In this document: one piece after another, positions 1 to 7,632 of the stretch
Layout of the letters: each line of letters starts with the position of its first letter
How positions within the stretch are numbered: the first letter of the stretch is position 1
NCBI GenBank assembly: GCA_045222795.1
Contig: JBGUZF010000017.1
Span: forward strand, 15,025 to 79,024
Source: Colimorpha sp045222795
GTDB lineage: Bacteria > Bacteroidota > Bacteroidia > Bacteroidales > P3
Length of the DNA stretch: 64,000 nt
Direction: 5' to 3'
Notes under the pieces: model-generated
Told to the model about the DNA's origin: nothing
The model's database searches: none
The model's input: the letters and a program-made list of their open reading frames with translations, nothing else
Made by a program: the position numbers and the translations under genes

Positions 1-64
1 AGGTGATCTGCTGCGTCGAGCTCACCGAGGCTATTCGCGTGCGTACTTCTTTTAGATTTGCCAT
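1..64 (-). CDS. atpG: ATP synthase gamma subunit, N-terminal fragment (cut by window edge)
   Basis: Reading leftwards from the ATG at 64 gives MANLKEVRTRIASVSSTQQI, the usual start of F1 gamma: the N-terminal helix of the central stalk that rotates inside the alpha/beta hexamer. Only 21 codons are in the window; the rest lies beyond position 1. It follows atpA on the same strand with an 88-bp spacer, the conserved order in atp operons, and that spacer holds tandem repeats. Identity rests on the N-terminal signature plus the position after atpA. Confidence 0.9.
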   Translation of the reverse strand, partial: MANLKEVRTRIASVSSTQQIT

Positions 65-73
65 TTCTTTATT

Positions 74-152
74 AGTGGGTAGTGGGTAGTGGATAGTGGG
101 TAGTAAGATGCACTGGTTTATATGCTACCAACTACACACTATCCACTATAAA

Positions 153-160
<8 letters not shown>
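74..160. repeat. Facing pair of 7-bp tandem arrays in the atpA-atpG spacer
   Basis: Four 7-bp units (agtgggt, agtgggt, agtggat, agtgggt) run from 74 to 101. From about 121 to 160 an imperfect array runs in the opposite sense; its complement reads as atagtgg/atagtgt/gtagttg-type units. The two arms could pair in the mRNA as a long imperfect hairpin between the atpA stop and the atpG start. The same layout occurs in the other two spacers of this operon with different unit sequences. Confidence 0.75.
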
Positions 161-1730
<1,570 letters not shown>

Positions 1731-1740
1731 ACTGTTTTAG

Positions 1741-1820
1741 TTTTAAGTTTTAAGTTTTAAGCTTTAAGTGGGCTTACGCAGCCACTTAATACTTACAGCT
1801 TAAAGCTCACAGCTTACTTT
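1741..1820. repeat. Facing pair of 7-bp arrays spanning the atpH stop and atpH-atpA spacer
   Basis: Four units (ttttaag three times, then ctttaag) occupy 1741-1768. A facing array at about 1785-1820 has the complementary sense: its reverse complement reads gtaagct, gtgagct, ttaagct, gtaagta, ttaagtg. The loop is about 16 nt. The atpH stop codon (1807-1809) and its last codons (ESKL) lie inside the right arm, so the array sets the C-terminus of the delta subunit. An extended mRNA hairpin is possible. Confidence 0.8.
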
Positions 1821-2364
1821 CATAATCATTCTTGGCAAACTCCTTGCGGAGCTTCATTATCTTGGTACGCAGACGAGCGTCGTACATGTTGTGGTCGAAC
1901 TCCATCTTGAAGCCGCCGAGCATGTTTGGGTCGGTGGCTGTGTGCAGTTCCACCTTCTTGCCGGTGTACTCTGCGATGAGGCGCGAGACATACTCCTTGG
2001 CGCTCTCGTCGGTCTCTTGATGGGTTACGAGGTCGCTGCGCACTATGCCGCGACTGTCGCGCCACTGGTCGAGGTAAGCCTCGCTGATGCCGTGGAGGTT
2101 CACCGAGCGGCTCTTCTTCACCACGAAGACGAGGAAAGCCATGGTCTCCTCGCACACGTGGCCGTCGAAGAGAGCCTGCACAATGCCGGACTTCTTCTCA
2201 TAGGGCACCGTGGGGTTGGCGAAGATGACGCTCAACTCGCGGTTCTCGGCGGTGACACGGCTCACGAGCCTCATGTCGTCTGCCACGCGGTCGGCCTGGC
2301 CGCGGTCGGTGGCCAGCATGAACAGCGCCTTGGCGTAGTTGATATTGATGCGGTAGTCGTTCAT
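1807..2364 (-). CDS. atpH: ATP synthase F1 delta subunit
   Basis: 185 residues, matching the delta/OSCP family, which ties the peripheral stalk (b subunits) to the top of F1. The N-terminal helical domain begins MNDYRININYAKALFMLA, a typical start (YAKAL), and the C-terminal part has GGFKMEFDHNMYDARLRTKI, the conserved I/GG..(I/L).....YD.S(L/V)..KL region of the family. The start is 2 bp after the atpF stop, so the two are translationally close. The last residues come from a 7-bp repeat array, so C-terminal length may vary between strains. Confidence 0.93.
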   Translation of the reverse strand: MNDYRININYAKALFMLATDRGQADRVADDMRLVSRVTAENRELSVIFANPTVPYEKKSGIVQALFDGHVCEETMAFLVFVVKKSRSVNLHGISEAYLDQWRDSRGIVRSDLVTHQETDESAKEYVSRLIAEYTGKKVELHTATDPNMLGGFKMEFDHNMYDARLRTKIMKLRKEFAKNDYESKL

Positions 2365-2366
2365 GA

Positions 2367-2867
2367 TTAGTTCAGTTTGGCCATTTCAAGCTCTTTCTGA
2401 ATGAGGGCGTCGGCCTTGGGCTTGTCGCTGAGCTCGGCACGGATGAGCTTCTCGGCAATCTCGATGCTGAGGTTTGCAATCTGGTTCTTGAGCTCGGTCA
2501 TAGCCTTCATCTTCTCGTAGTTGATGTTCTCGCGGGCCGCCTCGACGATGCGGTCGGCTTCAGCGGTGGCCTTTGTGCGGGCATCTTCCACAATCTGCTC
2601 ACTGGCGAGACGGGCGTTGCGCAGCATCTCGTCGCGTTCCATCTTGGCCTGGCGCAGCAACTCCTCGTTATGAGCCACGAGGTTCTTCATCTCCTCGCGG
2701 GCCTTGGCGGCCTCGTTGAGCGAGGCGGCGATGGCTTCCTCACGCTTCTTCAGGGCATCCAGAATCATCGGCCAGCCCCATTTCATGAGGATGAACGCCA
2801 AGATGCCGAACGAGACAAGCAACCACACGAAAGTGCCTATGCCGGGACTAATTAAGGGATTGTTCAT
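2367..2867 (-). CDS. atpF: ATP synthase F0 b subunit
   Basis: 166 residues, normal length. One N-terminal membrane helix (about residues 11-33, FVWLLVSFGILAFILMKW) is followed by a long charged coiled coil with heptad-like A/E/K spacing (LKKREEAIAASLNEAAKAREEM and on), the dimeric peripheral stalk that holds F1 still. It lies between atpE and atpH. The upstream spacer of 133 bp carries a 7-bp array and a perfect hairpin, unlike the 2-bp gap to atpH. Confidence 0.95.
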   Translation of the reverse strand: MNNPLISPGIGTFVWLLVSFGILAFILMKWGWPMILDALKKREEAIAASLNEAAKAREEMKNLVAHNEELLRQAKMERDEMLRNARLASEQIVEDARTKATAEADRIVEAARENINYEKMKAMTELKNQIANLSIEIAEKLIRAELSDKPKADALIQKELEMAKLN

Positions 2868-2877
2868 TTTCCTTAGT

Positions 2878-2951
2878 ATTAAGTTTTAAGCTTTAAGTTT
2901 TAAGTGACAACCCCAGAGTGTCAATTTACTCACAGCTTAAAGTTTTCTTTT
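2878..2951. repeat. 7-bp array with opposing partner in the atpE-atpF spacer
   Basis: Units attaag, ttttaag, ctttaag, ttttaag run from 2878 to 2904. After a short self-complementary segment (tgacaccc/gagtgtca type, 2905-2922), a degenerate opposing array (tttactcacagcttaaag) runs to about 2943. Unit sequence matches the atpH-atpA array, suggesting spread or conversion within the operon. Confidence 0.7.
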
Positions 2952-2955
2952 TAAA

Positions 2956-2978
2956 GGGAGCAACCAATCGTTGCTCCC
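2956..2978 (-). terminator. Hairpin downstream of atpE, possible attenuator
   Basis: A perfect 9-bp stem (GGGAGCAAC / GTTGCTCCC) with a 5-nt loop lies 22 bp after the atpE stop. On the minus strand it is followed by CTTTAAAAAG, only a weak U run. It could be a partial terminator or an mRNA stability element that keeps c-subunit transcripts in excess of the downstream subunits; this role is inference. Confidence 0.6.
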
Positions 2979-3000
2979 AAGTGAGTTTAACGTGCGCTGT

Positions 3001-3255
3001 TTACTTGAGGACAACCAGCAAGCACAGCACGACGGCGAAGAAGGCAACACCTTCAACAAGAGCGGCGGCGATAATCATCGTCGAGCGGATGTCGCCACCG
3101 GCTTCCGGCTGGCGGGCCATGCCTTCCATGGCACCCTGACCGATTTTACCGATACCGATACCAGCGCCGACGGTAGCCAGACCGGCTCCGATAGCAGCTC
3201 CGAGATAACCCCAGGCAATGCCGGCGATCTCCAATAAAATTGCTAATGCTGTCAT
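3001..3255 (-). CDS. atpE: ATP synthase F0 c subunit (proteolipid)
   Basis: 84 residues forming two membrane helices joined by the polar loop RQPEAGGD. Helix 1 carries the glycine-rich GAGLATVGAGIGIG packing motif. Helix 2 (MIIAAALVEGVAFFAVVLCLLVV) carries the ion-binding glutamate, E68. The residue after it is Gly and the Na+-type ES/ET signature is absent, so proton coupling is favoured (inference). It is the first gene of this operon segment: the promoter at about 3330 and nadB lie upstream, not atpB, which normally precedes atpE. Confidence 0.95.
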   Translation of the reverse strand: MTALAILLEIAGIAWGYLGAAIGAGLATVGAGIGIGKIGQGAMEGMARQPEAGGDIRSTMIIAAALVEGVAFFAVVLCLLVVLK

Positions 3256-3328
3256 AATGCTTTGTATTTGTTTGTTAAACTGTTGTTATTCCCTTTCTGA
3301 GTTTTTCGTACAACGACGAATTCGAGTG

Positions 3329-3336
3329 CAAAGATA
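3329..3336 (-). promoter_or_regulatory. Bacteroidota-type -7 element for atpEFHAG
   Basis: Minus-strand TATCTTTG matches the -7 consensus TAnnTTTG and lies about 70 bp before atpE, in the AT-rich gap after nadB. No TTTG sits at the ideal 19-bp distance. It implies that the atp genes here start their own transcript rather than relying on nadB. Confidence 0.6.
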
Positions 3337-3376
3337 ACACTTTTTTTTAAATAAAATGTTAAATGTGCAAAACTTT

Positions 3377-4936
3377 TTAGATTAGGTCGAGGCTATAGTG
3401 GAGTCCGACGTTCTGGCGTCGGGCTCGAGCCATCTTGATAATCAAATAGCTGCAGGCAATAAGGTTGCGCAGTTCGGAGAGCGGCTCGGTAAGTACCGAG
3501 CGGTTGTAGAGGTCTTCTGTCTCACGGAAGATGAGGTTCAGGCGGTCAAAGGCGCGCTGCAGACGCAGGTCGCTGCGCACGATGCCCACATAGTTCCACA
3601 TGATTTCCTGCAGCTCGCGCTTGGTCTGGGTGATGAGCACCATCTCTTCGTTGAGCACCATGCCCTCGGCATTCCAGTCGGGCACCACGGTCTTGAACTC
3701 GATGTTCGGCAGGCGCTCGATGGCCGACATAGCGGCGTTGTGGGCATAGACCACGGCCTCTAGGAGCGAGTTGCTGGCCAGACGGTTGCCGCCGTGGAGA
3801 CCTGTGCAGCTGCACTCGCCGGCAGCATAGAGGTTGTGGATGGAGGACTCGCCGTGACGGTCGACCTTGACGCCGCCACACTGATAGTGCGCCGCAGGAC
3901 GGATGGGTATCATGTCTCGCGTGATGTCAATGCCGATGGAGAGGCACTTGGCATAAATGGTGGGGAAGCCCTCTATGAGGTGCTTCTTGCCTATACCGCG
4001 GGCGTCGAGGTATAGGTAGTCTTTACCGCTGAGCTTCATCTCGTTATCGATGGCGCGGGCCACGATGTCACGCGGCGCGAGGCTCAGGCGCGAGTCGTAC
4101 TTCTGCATGAACTCCTTGCCGTCACGGTCTTTCAACACAGCACCGGCACCACGCATGGCCTCGGTGATGAGGAAGGCTGGCTTCTCGGCGGGATTGTAGA
4201 GACTTGTGGGATGGAACTGCATGAACTCAAGGTCCTTCAGCACGCCGCGGGCGCGGTGTACCATAGCCACACCGTCACCTGTGGAGATGACCGGCGTAGT
4301 GGTTGTACTGTAGACGTTGCCCATGCCGCCAGTGGCCAGCAGAGTGACCTTTGCCAGGTAGGTGTCGATGCGGTTGGTGTCGCAGTCGAGGGCATAGACG
4401 CCATAGCACTCGATGTCGGGCGTGTGCTTGGTGACACGCTGGCCCAGATGGTGCTGGGTAATGATGTCGATGGCGAACTGGCGTTCCTTGATTTCTATGT
4501 TGGGGTGCTGACGAACAGCCTCAAGGAGGCCGCGTTCAATCTCCTCTCCAGTGTTGTCCTTGTGGTGGAGTATGCGGAACTCGGAGTGGCCACCTTCGCG
4601 GTGGAGGTCGAACTTGTCGCCCTTGCGGTCGAGGTCGAAGTTGACGCCGTACTGCACCAACTCGCGGATGCGGTCGGGGGCTTCGCGGATGGTCATCTCC
4701 ACCACCTCGCGGTCGCAGATGCCGTCGCCAGCAACGAGAGTGTCGTGGATATGCTTGTCGAACGAGTCGCTGTCGTACATCACAGCGGCGATGCCGCCCT
4801 GAGCGTAGCGCGTGCTGCCTTCCGCGGCATCACCCTTGGTGAGGATGCACACCTTGCCATAGGGGGCCACCTTGAGGGCGAAGCTGAGACCGGCGATACC
4901 GGAACCAACTATGAGAAAATCAACTTGGTGACGCAT
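3377..4936 (-). CDS. nadB: L-aspartate oxidase
   Basis: 519 residues, usual for NadB, which oxidises L-aspartate to iminoaspartate, the first step of de novo NAD synthesis, using FAD. The N-terminal FAD dinucleotide fold has GSGIAGLS at residues 11-18; further family motifs are GSTRYAQGGIAAV, the catalytic-region HREGGHS and the second FAD-contact GECSCTGLHGGNRLASNSLLEA. The C-terminal helical domain is complete. The start is 5 bp after the stop of the C10 protease gene, so it may be the last cistron of the kinase-regulator-protease set, an unusual context. No nadA or nadC is adjacent. Confidence 0.96.
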   Translation of the reverse strand: MRHQVDFLIVGSGIAGLSFALKVAPYGKVCILTKGDAAEGSTRYAQGGIAAVMYDSDSFDKHIHDTLVAGDGICDREVVEMTIREAPDRIRELVQYGVNFDLDRKGDKFDLHREGGHSEFRILHHKDNTGEEIERGLLEAVRQHPNIEIKERQFAIDIITQHHLGQRVTKHTPDIECYGVYALDCDTNRIDTYLAKVTLLATGGMGNVYSTTTTPVISTGDGVAMVHRARGVLKDLEFMQFHPTSLYNPAEKPAFLITEAMRGAGAVLKDRDGKEFMQKYDSRLSLAPRDIVARAIDNEMKLSGKDYLYLDARGIGKKHLIEGFPTIYAKCLSIGIDITRDMIPIRPAAHYQCGGVKVDRHGESSIHNLYAAGECSCTGLHGGNRLASNSLLEAVVYAHNAAMSAIERLPNIEFKTVVPDWNAEGMVLNEEMVLITQTKRELQEIMWNYVGIVRSDLRLQRAFDRLNLIFRETEDLYNRSVLTEPLSELRNLIACSYLIIKMARARRQNVGLHYSLDLI

Positions 4937-4941
4937 GACTG

Positions 4942-7599
4942 TTAGTGTTGAATGATGAATGATGAATGACGAATGCCAGTTTTCAAGAAATAGATACCAT
5001 TGGCAAAGGCACTCACGTCAATGGTGATTGTTTGATTGCCGGACTGTTTAATTGTCTGAATGAGACGTCCTGTGGCATCGAGCAGCTGCACGTCGCCCTG
5101 GATGCCACTGACGGTGACAGTGGTCGAGGCGGGATTGGGGTAGAGCTGAAGCTCGACGGCATCGGCAACGTCTACAATGCCCTGAGTACCGGAATCGGTG
5201 AGGACTACAGCTTTGATAAGCCATGAATAGGTCAGTGTCGAGGCAAGGTCCGGCAGGTGACTCCAAGTGGTGCCGTTGGTGGAAGCCCAGTCGCTGTTGG
5301 GATCGCCGGTATAGTTGCATACCGCAGCGGGATGCTGCATGCCAGAGGTCTCGAAGGTGACCCATAGATTCTGACCTTCGGGAATGGCTAGACTGGCGTT
5401 GAGCACCACTTCTTTCCAGCCTTCGTCATTGGCGTTGAAAGTGCAGGTCTGTGTGTGTGCCAGTGTTCCGGGATTGCTTCCCGTGCCGCCAGTGTAGACG
5501 TTAAGGGTATAGCTACCTGCTTCCTTCACATAGAGCATAACGCTCTTGAGGTAGCTGAAACCTGCAAGCTGAGTGGGTGTGAGCGCTATACCCCAATACA
5601 TGGGACCACCGCTGGTGCCTACAGAACTGTAGTAAGTACTATTGCCACAGTAGCTGACGGTGTCGGTATGCGCAGGGTCGTCGCTGGTGACCACGGCTAT
5701 GGTCTGACTGGCGGTATGCGAACCACTGCTATTGGTAGCCGTTGCCGTTACGGTGTAGGTGCCGGGATTGGCATAGGAGAAAGTCACGCTGGCGCCGCTG
5801 GCACTGCTCGGTGTGGCGCCAGGCATGCTCCAGGTCACCGTAGCCCCGGCGGAAGCGTTGGCGGTAAAGGTGACGGTAGTGCCCACAGTCGCACGCGAAG
5901 GGCCACTGATGGATACCGAAGGAGGTGCGACTGGGGGGATGGCCGATGTAACAGCTTTAAGCAGCCATGAATAGACAAGCGTCGACGAGAGTTCCTGCAA
6001 GTGGCTCCACGAGGTGCCGTTGGTGGAAGCCCAGTCGCTGTTCGGCTCATAGGTATAGCGGCAGGCGGCGGAAGGATGGTTCAATCCGTTGGCATAGAAT
6101 ACAACCCAGAGATTCTTTGTGGTGTCGATTGGGCATTCGGCATTGAGGAGCACTTCTTTCCACGAATTGGTATCGGCAGCGACGAATGTTTTTGTCTGAT
6201 TGTGTATCAACGTCGCAGGAGCCGTGGTACCGCCCGAATAGACCTTGAGCGTGTGGGCACCGGGCTCACGGACATAGAGCTGAACGCTCTTGAGGTAATT
6301 GCGTCCGGAGAGTTGGTCGGCGGGAATCATAATACCCCAGTACATGGGACCTCCGCTGGTACCCACAGAGGTATAGTAGGAGCTGTTGCCACAGTAACTG
6401 ATGGTGTCTGACGGCGTTGTCGGGGGAACGTAACCTTGAGGTTGGACGCCGATAAGAATCTGCTGGTTTTGGTTGAAAGTATAGGAGGAGGTGGTGCCTG
6501 TGCCGCCACCACCAAGGGCGAGGTTATCAAGGGTATAGTAGCCGTTATAGTAACCACTCCAACCCCAGTTGAAGTGGAACCGTGTCTCGGCGGTATTGCA
6601 TCCGTCGCATACGAAGCAATGGCCACCCCCGGCGTCAAATCCGGCATAGAGCACAGGCCGCAATGCATTGAGTTCGGCCACAATGTAGTTTTTCCAGTTG
6701 CTGTCGCCAGTGCTGTTGCGATACTTGGCCTGGATGTTATTGTCGTAACCGAAGAACATGGGAAGGGCATCCTGTGCCGAGGGATAAGAAGAATAGCTAT
6801 ACCCGAAGTTGGTCAGCTGTGCGCCACTGGCGTCTGTGCCATAATCCATCTCGATTGCGACACCCACATGGTACATTAGCGTGGCGACAGCATTGTCCTG
6901 AGCGACACTGCTTGTGCTGCCGAGTGCCGTCGGCATCATCGACCAATTGTAGGTCGTGGCGCCGAAGTTGGCAGAGAGAGTGCCATAAGGCGAGGTATAC
7001 GAATGGCTGCCGGTACCCTGTGCGGGGTGGTTCCAATATTTCATAACCTGTGCAACAGCCGTGGCCACACATCCTGCCACTGTACGCGCATTCGCCGTGC
7101 TGTCGTATGGGCAGAACTTATTATAGTAGGGGCTCTGGTCCCATGTGGTCGAAAGCAAGGCAGGCACCATGGCAAGAGGCATGGGGTCGCCGGCGATTGC
7201 CTTGCTGTATTCCTGCCACTGGGTGGAAACCTCGTCTGAGGCAACAGCGTTGACACTACGCAGGTAATCAATCTGTTCCTGATAGGTAGAGAGCCAATAG
7301 CGCACCTCGGGATTGAGCTCAGTAGATGCGGGACTGTCGAACGAGTAGGCAAGGATGGGCTGCACACAGTCGTCGGCAGCAACAATGACAAAGCCCGTTG
7401 TCGGTGCGGTAAAGACATACATCCCGTCGAAAGGGATGTCGATCTGGCGCATAGGAGACGTGATAGCCGGCACGTCACCATCGCGGTGGGCGTTCCAGAA
7501 ATTGGTGGCCACATTGCCTGCCGTCTTGCTATTTATGGGAGCAGCCGTGACGTAAATGCATACAAGGCTGAACAGCAAAGCAAATAATGTCTTCTTCAT
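4942..7599 (-). CDS. Secreted C10-family cysteine protease with PKD domain and T9SS sorting tail
   Basis: 885 residues from the ATG at 7599; an upstream in-frame ATG at 7629 would add ten residues before the signal peptide MKKTLFALLFSLVCIYVTAA and is less likely. After a propeptide (about 21-145) comes a streptopain-like (C10) catalytic domain: nucleophile C177 in ARTVAGCVATAVAQVMKYW, H327 in DAGGGHCFVCDG, and the FNWGWSG motif at 343-349. Then follow two copies of a roughly 150-residue beta domain (each beginning with ISYCGNSSYY or VSYCGNSTYY) separated by a PKD-like domain (SVSISGPSRATVGTTVTF). The tail (LQLYPNPASTTVTVSG ... NGIYFLK) is a type A T9SS sorting domain, so the protein should cross the outer membrane. 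The last residues (RHSSFIIQH) come from a 7-bp array. Confidence 0.93.
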   Translation of the reverse strand: MKKTLFALLFSLVCIYVTAAPINSKTAGNVATNFWNAHRDGDVPAITSPMRQIDIPFDGMYVFTAPTTGFVIVAADDCVQPILAYSFDSPASTELNPEVRYWLSTYQEQIDYLRSVNAVASDEVSTQWQEYSKAIAGDPMPLAMVPALLSTTWDQSPYYNKFCPYDSTANARTVAGCVATAVAQVMKYWNHPAQGTGSHSYTSPYGTLSANFGATTYNWSMMPTALGSTSSVAQDNAVATLMYHVGVAIEMDYGTDASGAQLTNFGYSYSSYPSAQDALPMFFGYDNNIQAKYRNSTGDSNWKNYIVAELNALRPVLYAGFDAGGGHCFVCDGCNTAETRFHFNWGWSGYYNGYYTLDNLALGGGGTGTTSSYTFNQNQQILIGVQPQGYVPPTTPSDTISYCGNSSYYTSVGTSGGPMYWGIMIPADQLSGRNYLKSVQLYVREPGAHTLKVYSGGTTAPATLIHNQTKTFVAADTNSWKEVLLNAECPIDTTKNLWVVFYANGLNHPSAACRYTYEPNSDWASTNGTSWSHLQELSSTLVYSWLLKAVTSAIPPVAPPSVSISGPSRATVGTTVTFTANASAGATVTWSMPGATPSSASGASVTFSYANPGTYTVTATATNSSGSHTASQTIAVVTSDDPAHTDTVSYCGNSTYYSSVGTSGGPMYWGIALTPTQLAGFSYLKSVMLYVKEAGSYTLNVYTGGTGSNPGTLAHTQTCTFNANDEGWKEVVLNASLAIPEGQNLWVTFETSGMQHPAAVCNYTGDPNSDWASTNGTTWSHLPDLASTLTYSWLIKAVVLTDSGTQGIVDVADAVELQLYPNPASTTVTVSGIQGDVQLLDATGRLIQTIKQSGNQTITIDVSAFANGIYFLKTGIRHSSFIIQH
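4950..4970. repeat. 7-bp array encoding the extreme C-terminus of the C10 protease
   Basis: Three units (gaatgat, gaatgat, gaatgac) plus a partial fourth encode the RHSSFIIQH tail in the minus sense, just before the stop at 4942 and the nadB start at 4936. A unit change would alter both the protease C-terminus and the spacing to nadB. Confidence 0.75.
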
Positions 7600-7632
7600 T
7601 TCTGCATATAGTTTTATGGTTAGTATCATTGA

